This document shows, one piece after another, positions 34,911 through 44,424 of a stretch of 64,000 nucleotides of DNA. The stretch is from Fen-1359 sp963710355 (GTDB lineage: Bacteria; Planctomycetota; Phycisphaerae; Sedimentisphaerales; Anaerobacaceae), in NCBI GenBank assembly GCA_963710355.1, contig CAVPZU010000003.1, positions 62,001-126,000 of the forward strand, read 5' to 3'. A program made the translations under genes and the position numbers. Each line of letters begins with the position of its first letter. Within the stretch, counting starts at the first letter, position 1. The notes under the pieces are model-generated. The model ran no database searches. It was given only the letters and a program-made list of their open reading frames with translations, and was not told the DNA's origin.

Positions 34911-36316
34911 TTATGTGCCAACCAGCCAATTATTTGCCAGAATCGCCAGGTCTAAAAAGTCAACCTTGCAATCTCCGTTGAGGTCACCTGCCGGACAAAC
35001 GTTGATCGAAGCGCCGGACATCGCTTCCGAAGGCAGGATAACGTCAAGAAAGTCTTTATCTCCGTAGTCGAAGCCCGCAGTGGCGTTGTCATATCCGTCG
35101 TACACTCCCCAGGCCAGAGCGGAAGGTCCCGTGGGCGCATCTTCCTTCACCTTCAGAGAGAAGGTGAACAACTTTCCAGACCCCGCCGCAAGAGTCTCGA
35201 AGTAATCTGGGTAGTATAGGCCTAAGTCAATGCCGCCGACTCTCAACGTGCCTTCGGCAGGACTACCGGCAAAAAGCTCCCAGATGTGCGTGAGCAAATT
35301 ACCTTTCACCACGCCCGAATTGGCGTCGTAGGTAAACACATTGGGATCGTACAAGATGTTCGTGCTGATGGCGACCATAGTAATGCAGGGGTCGTTGACA
35401 GTCATATTAACCGACACGGTCACCGTCGAACCCGGAGCTACGTGCAGCGCATTGGGCACCAATGCTACGGTTGGTGGCAGTATGGGAACGGCGGTCAAAG
35501 CACTCAACGACTCAATATTAGGGGGTAGTTGAGACTGGATGTTGAAGAGCGCCGTTGCGATCCCAGTCACAGGGTCAATCTTATACACATTGAAATCGTA
35601 GTACCAACTGACTCCGAGCATATCGCCGTCGGCTTCGAAGTCCCAGCCATCAAACAACCCCACAGGAGATGTGCCGACACTCGCCGTGAAATTGATGTTC
35701 ATGATATCCGTGGTTGTCTTGATCAACTGGAAGTATCGGTATTCCAATCGGAGGCGTACCACGTACCGTCTTTGTAGGCCAGTGCGCCGTCTGGTGCCGG
35801 ATACCCGCCAATATAGGCGCCGAAGGTCGCGGAGATAGGGTCGCCGCTGCCGTTCAGACCAACCTCGTAGATGTAACCTCTCTTTACGCCCGCGGTATAA
35901 TCAGATCCAAATGAGCAGTTCTCGACTGCATAGAGTTTGCCATTATGGTATTCCAGCGCATTCCACTGGGGGTAGTCGGTTGCGGTCAAATCCTTTACAA
36001 ACGTGTCCGACAGCACCGCCCCAGTGGCCGCATCCACCTTTGCAAGCTTGAAATTGTACAGATCCCCAATTGTGTTATGGACGGCGTAGAGGATGTTGCC
36101 CGGGGCGTAGGTAGCATCCATTATCCAACTCCAATCGGAGTACACGTGGGTCGTTCCGACTGTTCCGGTGGCGGTATCGAGTTTGAACAGCACTGGGCCG
36201 GCGTTACCCCATGGTACACTTGCAGCGCCCCAGAACTGATCTGCCTGTGCCAGATTTGTAGCAGCAAGAATAATTAATGCCGTTATAAGAATTTTTATTA
36301 CTTTTTTCATTACCAT
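34911..36316 (-). CDS. Secreted protein with cohesin-like domain and dockerin-like tail, frameshifted
   Basis: About 465 residues when joined across a one-base shift near 35,735. Signal peptide 1-25 (MVMKKVIKILITALIILAATNLAQA). Residues 26-245 look like a beta-propeller-type domain (VLFKLDTATGTVGTTHVYSD; LYAVHNTIGDLYNFKLAKVD; LYAVENCSFGSD). A cohesin-like module follows: ALHVAPGSTVTVSVNMTVND, ISTNILYDPNVFTYDANSGV, GSGKLFTFSLKVKEDAPTG. The end CPAGDLNGDCKVDFLDLAIL then ANNWLVGT is identical to the beta-helix gene. Carrying both a cohesin-like and a dockerin-like part suggests assembly of cell-surface complexes (inference). Confidence 0.75.
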
Positions 36317-36907
36317 TTTTCCTCCTAAAATAATTATTACTTACAACAATTTTTTTCGATGTGGAACACCCACATCAATTTTAAAATCTATCTCCAATAA
36401 GTACCTCCTTTCCTCCTTCCTTTCGATTACCTGATTGCAGAAATTCCGAAAAAACAGGATTATTCTGACAAACAATAAATGAACAGATGCTAAAGTGAAT
36501 ATATCTACATATAGAGTTGAACATAATATCGGTAACGATATCCCTGAACAGCCGAAATGTTCTGCTAACGCCTCTCATCATCGTAACCCTTCTCTTTGCG
36601 GCAACTGGTCTATTCCGATAAACATCAAAACCGGAAAAGGCTCAAGTATATCCCTGCCGCTTCCTTAAGTCCGTGATTTCCTTTTGGGGAGTAATTTGTA
36701 TAGTATGCACTTGTATTTAAATAGTCAAGAAAAAAAGTCCTAAAATAACCTGTGTTTTCAGGCCTCTAAGGGCATTTTCAAAAAAATGTTGAAAAATTTT
36801 ACTTTTTATGGCTTGAAAATCGTAAAAGGAAATGGAAAAACAGAAGCCGACAGGCGATAGACAGCAGACGGAATAAGGAATAAAATATACACATTACGCA
36901 ATACGAA
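36317..36907. other. Gene-free region
   Basis: About 590 bp between the cohesin gene start and the RNase HII-like gene stop. No gene supported; the first part is the leader of the cohesin gene. AT-rich toward 36,700-36,850. Confidence 0.4.
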
Positions 36908-37876
36908 TCATCTGCTGCGGATGAGTTGGTTGCTGTTGTAGGCAACGTGCGGGATAAGGGAATTTAAGTCCCTGATGAAACGCAGGCCGTCCTGCCAATA
37001 GCCTGCGGTCGGCTTCAATTCCGAACTAAACGAGGTAAAATAGCGGTTAATGTTATCGACCATAAGCTCGCGAAGGTATTTGCTGACCATAGACGCCAGC
37101 GAGACAGGCAGGTATTTTCTGTCGGCAGCGACGACAAAATGCAGAGTCATTTTCCTTTTGCCCTTCATTAGCTGGTAGCTGCTTACTTTATCGGTTTCCT
37201 TGAGGATAGCCAGCTCCATCCCCTCAAACATCAATTGCAGACCCCTGCGGTAATGCGAGCGGCCCCCCTGCCGGTCGATGATTATGTGAAGGTCGCCGTC
37301 AGCGTTCGCCTCAGGCGAATCCCAGGCGGCCTGTATCAGTTGTGCCGTGACGGAAAAAAGAACATTCGACTTATTCTTCACCGCCGCCACCATATTGTTA
37401 TACTGCTCGACATCGAGACAGACGCTTCGCATATCGACAAGCCTCATACCGTTGTCCGACAGGTCATTTGCAAATACCGATGAGGCGATTGCAATATCTT
37501 CGCCGTCGAAACAAAGCCGGTAATCGGCGATTCCTTCGTACCAGGGATAATGCTTTAAGTGCTGAATGTATGTCGGACACAGCATCGACAACAATTGCGG
37601 CAGCGTGGCCGGCTCCTTGGCAAGGCATTTTAGGCACGCCAGGGTCGTCCGCTGGATATGGCCGATGCCGAGAGATTGCGTGAAGGCCTTTTTGCTGTCG
37701 GTGATAAGCAACCTGCCTGCGAGGTGCGACTTTTTCAGGCCGACACTTTTTCGCAGGATTTGCCAGAGGCCTTTGGAAAGCTGCTCATCGGGCAAAGAAA
37801 AAACCGCCGATGAAACCACCAAAGGCCCAAGTATCGGCCCGAAACCAGCTTCATCAATCCCTGCCAATATCGCCAT
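36908..37876 (-). CDS. RNase HII-like protein, long planctomycete-type form
   Basis: 322 residues, against about 200 for standard RNase HII. The start ILAGIDEAGFGPILGPLVVSS matches the RNase HII nucleophile motif (Asp, Glu), with LLITDSKKAF (the DSK motif) near residue 60, IIIDRQGGRSHYRRGL (third acidic residue) and VSLASMVSKYLRELM, equivalent to the ASI.AK helix. The extra length lies between DSKK and IDRQ. Likely removes ribonucleotides from RNA-DNA hybrids, but the insert could alter substrate. Single gene, no strong ribosome site. Confidence 0.75.
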   Translation of the reverse strand: MAILAGIDEAGFGPILGPLVVSSAVFSLPDEQLSKGLWQILRKSVGLKKSHLAGRLLITDSKKAFTQSLGIGHIQRTTLACLKCLAKEPATLPQLLSMLCPTYIQHLKHYPWYEGIADYRLCFDGEDIAIASSVFANDLSDNGMRLVDMRSVCLDVEQYNNMVAAVKNKSNVLFSVTAQLIQAAWDSPEANADGDLHIIIDRQGGRSHYRRGLQLMFEGMELAILKETDKVSSYQLMKGKRKMTLHFVVAADRKYLPVSLASMVSKYLRELMVDNINRYFTSFSSELKPTAGYWQDGLRFIRDLNSLIPHVAYNSNQLIRSR

Positions 37877-38162
37877 CCGTGAAACAACCCTATCCTGCGA
37901 TTAAACTTAAACCAACAAGGTAAAATTATACAGAAGACGCTTTGATAATGAACCAAAAAATTCAAAAGTCAAAAATAAAAGTGCAAAATGACAATTCAAA
38001 GTTGTTTTTAGAGGTTCCCTAAAGTATTGACTTTAAAGGAATCTTTAATATTATTCAGAATTACCAAGTGTATGGGCACTTTCAAATAGTGTAAGGAAAT
38101 TCCGAGGTTATCCCAATAATTCAGAAATGCCGATTTGGAAAAATCGGAGATTGGAGAATCAG
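37877..38162. other. Short gene-free region
   Basis: Divergent promoter space for the RNase HII-like gene and the nitroreductase. Contains an AAAATTCAAAAGTCAAAAATA-type dispersed repeat at about 37,955-38,000. Confidence 0.35.
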
Positions 38163-38948
38163 ATGAATCGCAGAACATTTTTAAAGGCCGTGCCGGCCTT
38201 AACCGTGCTGGCCGCCACAGCATCCGGCTTAACCGAGGTCACTGCCGCAGAAACCAGCTCCACAAAGGACGCCAACACAATGACCAAGTCTACACAAGAT
38301 GCCAATAAAACGCCCAGCCCCACTATCCAGAACCTGCAGCCGATTGTGCTTGTAAAACCCCAAACGGACGGCGGCAAGAGCGTGCTTGCAGCCCTGTGGG
38401 AACGAAAGACCATCCGCAACATCAGCGACCAGAAACTTGGCCCGCAGATGCTGTCTAATCTTCTTTGGGCGGCATTCGGAATAAACCGGGACAACGGGCC
38501 GTCAGGCCGGCTGGGAAGAACAGCCGCATCAGCCAGCAACTCGCAGGAAATCGACATTTATATCGCACTGCCCGAAGGAATCTACCTATACGAGGCGGTT
38601 GGTCACCGTCTAACGCCTGTTGCCGCAGGGGATTTGCGAGCTATGGCCGGCGGTCGCGGCCGTGGCGGTGCAGGGGCCAGGGCGCCGGTGAATCTGATTT
38701 ACGTCGTGGATATCGCAAAATACAGTATAGCGCCGTTCCAGGAGCCCGGCCTGAGGGATACCGAGATTCAGAAGTCTTATTATTTCACCGACACTGGGTT
38801 AATTGCCGGAAACGTCTACCTGTTTGCCGCCTCGCAGGGACTTGCCGCTTGGTTCCACAATTGCAATAAGACGAGCCTGGCTGCGGAGTTAAAACTGCGG
38901 CCTGAACAGCGTGTCCTCTTCGCCCAGACAGTCGGCTTCCCAGCATAG
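38163..38948 (+). CDS. Exported SagB-type nitroreductase-family protein
   Basis: 261 residues from ATG 38163 (GGAG upstream; the longer frame from 38127 has no ribosome site). The start MNRRTFLKAVPALTVLAA is a twin-arginine-type signal, implying export of a folded flavoprotein. The body matches SagB-type nitroreductases: ALWERKTIRNISDQKLGPQMLSNLLWAAFG near 90-120, GRTAASASNSQEIDIYIAL, EGIYLYEAVGHRL, SYYFTDTGLIAGNVYLFAAS and an FMN-binding glycine-rich end. A G/R-rich loop AMAGGRGRGGAGA is unusual. Probable FMN oxidoreductase of unknown substrate in the periplasm. Confidence 0.85.
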   Translation: MNRRTFLKAVPALTVLAATASGLTEVTAAETSSTKDANTMTKSTQDANKTPSPTIQNLQPIVLVKPQTDGGKSVLAALWERKTIRNISDQKLGPQMLSNLLWAAFGINRDNGPSGRLGRTAASASNSQEIDIYIALPEGIYLYEAVGHRLTPVAAGDLRAMAGGRGRGGAGARAPVNLIYVVDIAKYSIAPFQEPGLRDTEIQKSYYFTDTGLIAGNVYLFAASQGLAAWFHNCNKTSLAAELKLRPEQRVLFAQTVGFPA

Positions 38949-39267
38949 ACTCAGCCGGCGTGACGAGCTCGACTTCGCCTTTCGTCAGTGGCTCAAGGTT
39001 GAACTGGATGACACGGTAAGCCTGTCGAACCGTTATCTGTCGGAGTGAACTTTGAATTTCCCTTGTTCTTTGCGATAAAAAATCCTGTTAATCCCGTCAA
39101 TCCTGTCTGGAAGAGATTACCTGTCAATTTGGCATACCAACTCAGGGAAGCTTATTCTATAACATCTTAAATTTCAAATACTTATAAGAATTATGGACTG
39201 GGGAACGGTTTTTGCATATACTTATAGCCAGAATTCAGAATACATAAATCAGAATAAGGAACAGAAA
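38949..39267. other. Gene-free region upstream of clpB
   Basis: About 320 bp. No gene and no recognisable heat-shock (CIRCE) element seen. TATAAC at 39160 could be a -10 box for clpB but has no clear -35 partner. Confidence 0.35.
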
Positions 39268-41853
39268 ATGAAGTTTGACAAATTTACACTAAAGGCACAA
39301 GAGGCGCTCGCAACCGCTCAGCAGACCGCAATGGCTAAATCGCATACGGTGCTTTCGCCGCTGCATCTACTCTACGCAATACTGAGCGATGACGAAGGCA
39401 TTGCCGTTATGATACTGAAAAAAATCGGTGCAAACGTCGGGCGGATTAAGGATATGACAGATTCGGAATTGCGGCGATTGGCCGAGGGAAAGACAGACCA
39501 GTTGACGCCGGAGCCGGCCTTCAATCAGATTATCCTCGATGCACAAAACAGGGCAGACAAAATGGGCGATGAATATCTGAGCGTCGAGCACTTATTTTTG
39601 TCGCTCGCATCGACAGCCGGCGACGCAAAACAGATTCTGGAACTCAATTCGGTATCGGCGGAAAATATCGAGGCGGCATTAAAAGATATTCGCGGCGGCT
39701 CTGCCGTCACCGATGAAAACCCCGAAGGCAAATACAAGACGCTGGAGCGATACGGCATAGACCTGCTCGAGATGGCTAAAAAAGGAAAACTCGACCCCGT
39801 CATCGGCAGGGATGAAGAGATTCGGCGGTGTATGCAGGTCCTGAATCGCAGGACAAAAAATAATCCCGTTTTGATAGGCGAGCCCGGTGTCGGAAAAACT
39901 GCAATCGTCGAAGGCCTCGCCCAGCGGATAGTCGCCGGCGATGTGCCGACAGGCCTCAAAGATAAAAGGATAATCGCACTCGATATGGGTTCACTGATTG
40001 CCGGCACAAAATTCAGGGGCGAGTTTGAGGACAGATTCAAGGCCGTCTTAAAAGAGGTCATCGCCGCCGAGGGCCAGATAATCCTGTTTATAGATGAGTT
40101 GCATACGGTCGTTGGGGCAGGAAAGGCCGAGGGCACGGTCGATGCGGGAAATTTGCTCAAGCCCTCGCTTGCCCGAGGCGAGCTGCGGTGCATCGGCGCA
40201 ACCACAATAGACGAATATCGCAAACACATCGAAAAGGACGCGGCTTTGGAGAGGCGGTTTCAGCCGATTCTCGTTGACCCGCCCAGCGTTGAGGATACGA
40301 TTGCAATCCTCCGGGGACTTAAAGACCGTTATGATGCGCATCACGGTGTGCGGATTACCGATTCGGCTCTCGTGGCGGCGGCAACCCTTTCCAATCGCTA
40401 CATTACCGACAGATTCCTGCCGGATAAGGCAATCGATTTAATTGACGAGGCCGCATCGAAGCTGCGCATTGAAAACGATTCGCTGCCGGCTGAATTAGAT
40501 ATTACCCGCAGAAAGATTATGCAGCTTCAAATTGAACGAGAAGCACTCAAAAAGGAAAAGGATGCCGCCAGCAAAGAACGCTTAAAAAATGCCGAGAAGC
40601 AATTAGCAGAGCTGCAGAAAAAAGACAAACAGCTTTCAGAACAGTGGGAAGGCGAGAGAAAGACAATCGATTACATCAAGGAGCTCAAACGCAAAATCGA
40701 CGACGCCCATACACAGTTCGAGCAGGCACAGCGAAAAGGCGACCTCGAGCAGGCCGCCAGGCTCAAATATGAAACTATCGCCAATCTGAAAAAAGAGCTT
40801 GCGGAAAAGGAAGAGCATCTCGCAAAACAACCCACCCGTGGCGGGTCAATGATACAAAACGAGGTGACGGAGGAACAAGTCGCCTCGATTGTCTCGAAAT
40901 GGACAGGCGTACCGGTTTCGAGACTCCTCAGCGGCGAGCGGGATAGATTAATGAAGATGGAAGAGCTTATTGGTCAGCGTGTTGTCGGTCAGGATGAGGC
41001 GGTCTCGGCCCTGTGTAATGCGGTCCGCAGAAACCGTGCAGGGCTTGGCGACCCGAATCGGCCTATAGGAACATTCCTGTTTTTAGGCCCGACCGGCGTC
41101 GGAAAAACGGAACTGTCGAAGGCACTTGCCGAATTTCTCTTCAACGACCCCAACGCTATGGTGCGGATTGATATGAGCGAATTTATGGAATCGCACTCGG
41201 TCGCCCGGCTTATCGGCGCTCCGCCCGGCTATGTCGGCTACGAGGAAGGCGGCAGATTAACCGAGGCCGTCCGAAGAAAACCGTATTCGGTAATCCTGCT
41301 TGACGAAATCGAAAAAGCCCACCCGGATGTCTTCAACGTGATGCTGCAGGTCTTCGACGACGGCAGATTAACCGACGGCAAAGGCAGAACCGTCGATTTC
41401 AAGAATACCGTGATAATTATGACAAGCAACATCGCAGGAAGCCAGATTCAAAAACTCACCGAGGAGAACCGGCCCGACTGGGAGATTGAAACTCACGTCA
41501 AGGATATGCTGCGGCAATTTTTCAAGCCGGAATTTTTGAACCGCATCGACGAAATCATCGTCTTCCATACCCTCTCAAAAGAAGACCTCGAAAAAATTAT
41601 CGACATCCAGCTAAAGTATGTCGCACATCGCTTGATGGAACGCAAAATCAAGGTCGAGTTCACCGAGAATGCTAAAAAACTGCTTATGGAAGAGGGTTTC
41701 GATGTGACTTTCGGGGCAAGGCCTCTAAAGCGGACGATTCAGCAGCGATTGGAAAACCCCCTGGCAGCGGAACTGTTGGCAGGCAAATTCGCCGAAGGCG
41801 ACTCTATCAAAATCGACGCCGACGCACATAAATTTATTTTCAAAAAAGTATAA
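39268..41853 (+). CDS. clpB: ATP-dependent disaggregase ClpB
   Basis: 861 residues from ATG 39268 (AAGGA upstream; the longer frame from 39193 is discounted because MKFDKFTLKAQEAL is the conserved start). Clp N domain 1-150, first AAA+ with Walker A GEPGVGKTAI near 210 and LFIDELHTVVGAG, a middle coiled coil near 405-530 (ALKKEKDAASKERLKNAEKQ... KELAEKEEHL), second AAA+ with GPTGVGKTELSKAL near 610, VILLDEIEKAHPDVFN and the C-terminal GARPLKRTIQQRLENPL. The middle domain identifies ClpB rather than ClpA or ClpC. Works with DnaK to dissolve aggregates. Intact. Confidence 0.97.
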   Translation: MKFDKFTLKAQEALATAQQTAMAKSHTVLSPLHLLYAILSDDEGIAVMILKKIGANVGRIKDMTDSELRRLAEGKTDQLTPEPAFNQIILDAQNRADKMGDEYLSVEHLFLSLASTAGDAKQILELNSVSAENIEAALKDIRGGSAVTDENPEGKYKTLERYGIDLLEMAKKGKLDPVIGRDEEIRRCMQVLNRRTKNNPVLIGEPGVGKTAIVEGLAQRIVAGDVPTGLKDKRIIALDMGSLIAGTKFRGEFEDRFKAVLKEVIAAEGQIILFIDELHTVVGAGKAEGTVDAGNLLKPSLARGELRCIGATTIDEYRKHIEKDAALERRFQPILVDPPSVEDTIAILRGLKDRYDAHHGVRITDSALVAAATLSNRYITDRFLPDKAIDLIDEAASKLRIENDSLPAELDITRRKIMQLQIEREALKKEKDAASKERLKNAEKQLAELQKKDKQLSEQWEGERKTIDYIKELKRKIDDAHTQFEQAQRKGDLEQAARLKYETIANLKKELAEKEEHLAKQPTRGGSMIQNEVTEEQVASIVSKWTGVPVSRLLSGERDRLMKMEELIGQRVVGQDEAVSALCNAVRRNRAGLGDPNRPIGTFLFLGPTGVGKTELSKALAEFLFNDPNAMVRIDMSEFMESHSVARLIGAPPGYVGYEEGGRLTEAVRRKPYSVILLDEIEKAHPDVFNVMLQVFDDGRLTDGKGRTVDFKNTVIIMTSNIAGSQIQKLTEENRPDWEIETHVKDMLRQFFKPEFLNRIDEIIVFHTLSKEDLEKIIDIQLKYVAHRLMERKIKVEFTENAKKLLMEEGFDVTFGARPLKRTIQQRLENPLAAELLAGKFAEGDSIKIDADAHKFIFKKV

Positions 41854-41872
41854 TTTGTGTTTCGTTTTTTTT

Positions 41873-41945
41873 AACCACTGATTTCACGGATTTTCACTGA
41901 TTTTTTGTTTTTTTTAATCAGTGTAATCAGCGTAATCCGTGGTTT
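41873..41945. repeat. 30-bp imperfect inverted repeat downstream of clpB
   Basis: AACCACTGATTTCACGGATT...CACTGATT at 41873-41902 faces AATCAGTGTAATCAGCGTAA...CCGTGGTTT at 41916-41945. May act as the clpB terminator. Related words at 28753 (CCGTGTAATCTGTGGTTT) mark a dispersed family. Confidence 0.6.
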
Positions 41946-42197
41946 CCCCCACTTCGACATTGGATATTCATTTGTCAAAAAATTATAAATCTCGCCTGGC
42001 TATTGCCGAATTGCCGTCAACTCTAAAAACAAGCTTGTTTTTATACAATTTCCATTGGATAGAAATTGTCAGGAAATATTGATTGTCATAGACAAGCGTG
42101 ATATAATAATTTTGAAGGTATATATGGGAAATCCCGATTGGAAGTAAGTGGAAAATGAAAAATAGTTCTTTGGCAAAAATACTGCTGAGTCTGTTTA

Positions 42198-42992
42198 TTG
42201 AGTTCTTTAATCGTTGTCTCGGCTTGTTGCTTTTCGTGTTTCCCTTCGGCAAAATATGAAAAAACCGTCAGACTTTCTCAACCTTTAGCGCCGGGGTCGG
42301 TATTTGCAGTCCAAACGCATAACGGCTCAATTACAGTCAACGGAACTGAAACTACCGATTGCAATATTACAGCGACTATTGTTGCCTGGGCACGGAGTGA
42401 AAAAGAAGCGCAGCGCATTGCTGAAGAAACAAAAATAATGCTCGAGACTGTCGGGAAAACTCTAACTATAAAGCTTGAAAAGCCAATTCTGGGTATGAAC
42501 CAATCTGTCGATTTCAGCCTTGACGCAACGGTTCCAGAAAGCACTGGACTGCAGCTCAATACTCATAATGGGGCTGTTGACATCACAAACATTACCGCAA
42601 ATATAGAAGGAACAACTCATAACGGAGAGATTAACGCCTCAAAGGTTTCCGGTTCTACGAAACTACTGACTCACAATGGCAAGATTATCTGCGAGGAAGT
42701 TTCGGGTGACATAACACTTGAGAGTCATAACGGCAGCATAAAGACAATTTACTCCGAGTCTGCCGCGAATGTTTATAATGTGTCGATAGTGACCCATAAC
42801 GGCAACGTGGATTTCAAGGCCCCGCCAAACTTCTCTTCAAAAGTTGAGGTTTCGACACATAACGGCTCGATTAAAACCGACCTTCCCATAACCGTGACCG
42901 GAGAAGTAAGTAAAAATCTTTCAGGGACAATCGGTACAGGCCAGGGCACGCTGCATCTTGAGACTCACAACGGCTCGATAAAGATAAGATAA
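42198..42992 (+). CDS. DUF4097-like repetitive exported protein (THNG repeats), start uncertain
   Basis: 264 residues if started at TTG 42198. The body is a parallel beta-structure with eight HNG turns (THNGSITVNG, THNGAVDI, THNGEINA, THNGKIIC, SHNGSIKT, THNGNVDF, THNGSIKT, THNGSIKI), the pattern of DUF4097/adhesin-like beta-repeat proteins. SLIVVSACCFSCFPSAKYEKT looks like the second half of a lipoprotein or secretion signal; its natural first half MKNSSLAKILLSLF lies in another frame at ATG 42154, so one indel near 42,190 is likely. Envelope location inferred. Confidence 0.75.
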   Translation: MSSLIVVSACCFSCFPSAKYEKTVRLSQPLAPGSVFAVQTHNGSITVNGTETTDCNITATIVAWARSEKEAQRIAEETKIMLETVGKTLTIKLEKPILGMNQSVDFSLDATVPESTGLQLNTHNGAVDITNITANIEGTTHNGEINASKVSGSTKLLTHNGKIICEEVSGDITLESHNGSIKTIYSESAANVYNVSIVTHNGNVDFKAPPNFSSKVEVSTHNGSIKTDLPITVTGEVSKNLSGTIGTGQGTLHLETHNGSIKIR

Positions 42993-43116
42993 TACCAAAA
43001 AAGAGCTCCGACAAGCCGGGACGGGATTTAACTCTTAATTTTATCCTTTTTCCACGCCGAAAGCGGTTCCACAATTTTGAACTTTGAATTTTGCACTTTG
43101 AAATTCCCTATCCCAG

Positions 43117-43145
43117 TTGACAGTTTAATCTGCTCCGCTTACAAT
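43117..43145 (+). promoter_or_regulatory. Strong sigma70-type promoter of the rml operon
   Basis: TTGACA at 43117-43122, exactly 17 bp, TACAAT at 43140-43145. Gives a short leader of about 22 nt containing TAGGAG before ATG 43175. Confidence 0.75.
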
Positions 43146-43174
43146 AACCCCTGCTTAAAATTTAGGAGTCGATT

Positions 43175-43900
43175 ATGGATATAAGGGGAGTTGTTCTGGC
43201 GGGCGGGACAGGGTCGAGATTGCGGCCTCTAACCAAAGTCACAAATAAGCACCTGCTGCCGGTCGGCCAAAAGCCGATGATTTATTACCCTATCGAAAAG
43301 CTGCTCGGTGCAGGGATAGATGAGATTCTGATAGTCACCGGCGTAGAGCATATGGGCGATGTGGTCAACCTGCTCGGCTCCGGCAAAGATTTTGGATGCA
43401 GATTTACCTATAAGGTGCAGGATGAGGCCGGCGGAATCGCTCAGGCGCTTGCCCTTGCGGAAAATTTCGCTCGCTGCGAACCAATGGTGGTCATCCTCGG
43501 CGACAATATCTTCGAGGCAAAATTAGACAAATACACAGACAAATTCCGCAAACAAAAAAATGGCGCCAGAATCCTGCTAAAGGAAGTTGCTGACCCCCAT
43601 CGGTTCGGCGTAGCAGCGGTCGATGGGAACAAAATCACCGGCATCGAGGAAAAACCCAAAAAACCAAAAACGAATCTGGCCGTCACCGGAATTTATTTTT
43701 ATGATTCGCAGGTTTTTGATATTATACGCAAACTGAAGCCGTCAGCCCGCGGCGAGCTGGAAATCACCGATGTCAACAACGAGTATATCAAAAAAGGACA
43801 AATGGAATACGACATTCTGACAGGCTGGTGGAGCGATGCCGGAACGTTCGAATCGCTCACTAATGTAAATGAGCTTGTTCTTTCGGAGCCTCCAAAATGA
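43175..43900 (+). CDS. rmlA: Glucose-1-phosphate thymidylyltransferase (short form)
   Basis: Makes dTDP-glucose from glucose-1-phosphate and dTTP, first step of dTDP-rhamnose synthesis. 241 residues; GVVLAGGTGSRLRPLTKVTNKHLLPV is the nucleotidyltransferase signature, followed by KPMIYYPIEKLLGAGI, VTGVEHMGDV, GGIAQALALAE, VVILGDNIFEA, GIEEKPKKPKTNLAVTGIYF and LTGWWSDAGTFESL. It lacks the C-terminal extension of the longer (about 290-residue) RmlA, as in shorter archaeal and Gram-positive forms. First gene of the operon, AGGAG ribosome site. Confidence 0.92.
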   Translation: MDIRGVVLAGGTGSRLRPLTKVTNKHLLPVGQKPMIYYPIEKLLGAGIDEILIVTGVEHMGDVVNLLGSGKDFGCRFTYKVQDEAGGIAQALALAENFARCEPMVVILGDNIFEAKLDKYTDKFRKQKNGARILLKEVADPHRFGVAAVDGNKITGIEEKPKKPKTNLAVTGIYFYDSQVFDIIRKLKPSARGELEITDVNNEYIKKGQMEYDILTGWWSDAGTFESLTNVNELVLSEPPK

Positions 43901-44424
43901 GTAAAAAGATTTTGCCGCTGAAAAAAGTTTTCTCTGATGGTTCTCTTATCATAACCGGCTCAGGCGTCCTGATTGAGGGCGTTGCCGTAAAAGCCGCAAA
44001 GGTCATCCCCGATGAGCGGGGAAGGTTAGGCGAGATTATGCGCTCCGACGATAAGTGGTTTGAAAAATTTGGGCAGGTGTATTTTACGACAACCTGGCCG
44101 GGCGTGGTAAAGGCCTGGCATTATCATAAAAAGCAGACCGACCACTTTTATGTCGTCAAAGGGACAATCAAGGTCGCCCTTTACGATAATCGCGAAGATT
44201 CGCCGACATTAGGGGTCGTAAATCAAATTTATATGAGCGAATACTGCCCTGCCCTTCTGCGGATACCGCCTGGCGTGCTTCACGGCTGGATGTGCGTAAG
44301 CGACTGTGAAGCATACATCATAAATATAACAAGCGAAACATACAATTACGAAAAACCGGATGAACACCGAGTAGCCCCGCACGACAACGACATTCCGTAC
44401 GAGTGGATGCGCAAGGATGGCTAA
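43897..44424 (+). CDS. rmlC: dTDP-4-dehydrorhamnose 3,5-epimerase-like cupin
   Basis: 175 residues; ATG overlaps the rmlA stop by 4 bp. RmlC-type cupin: KVIPDERGRLGEIMRSDD near 40-57, GQVYFTTTWPGVVKAWHYHKKQ with catalytic His, DHFYVVKGTIKVALYDNR, RIPPGVLHGWMCVSD. The usual catalytic Tyr region is present as EAYIINITSETYNYEKPDEH. Isomerises dTDP-4-keto-6-deoxyglucose at C3 and C5. Sequence is somewhat divergent, so a related sugar epimerase is possible, but the operon supports rmlC. Confidence 0.85.
   Translation: MSKKILPLKKVFSDGSLIITGSGVLIEGVAVKAAKVIPDERGRLGEIMRSDDKWFEKFGQVYFTTTWPGVVKAWHYHKKQTDHFYVVKGTIKVALYDNREDSPTLGVVNQIYMSEYCPALLRIPPGVLHGWMCVSDCEAYIINITSETYNYEKPDEHRVAPHDNDIPYEWMRKDG

Noticed and set aside
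39525..40229. A 234-residue minus-strand frame inside clpB
   Set aside because: Antisense shadow of the conserved first AAA+ domain; serine/proline-rich composition typical of such shadows.
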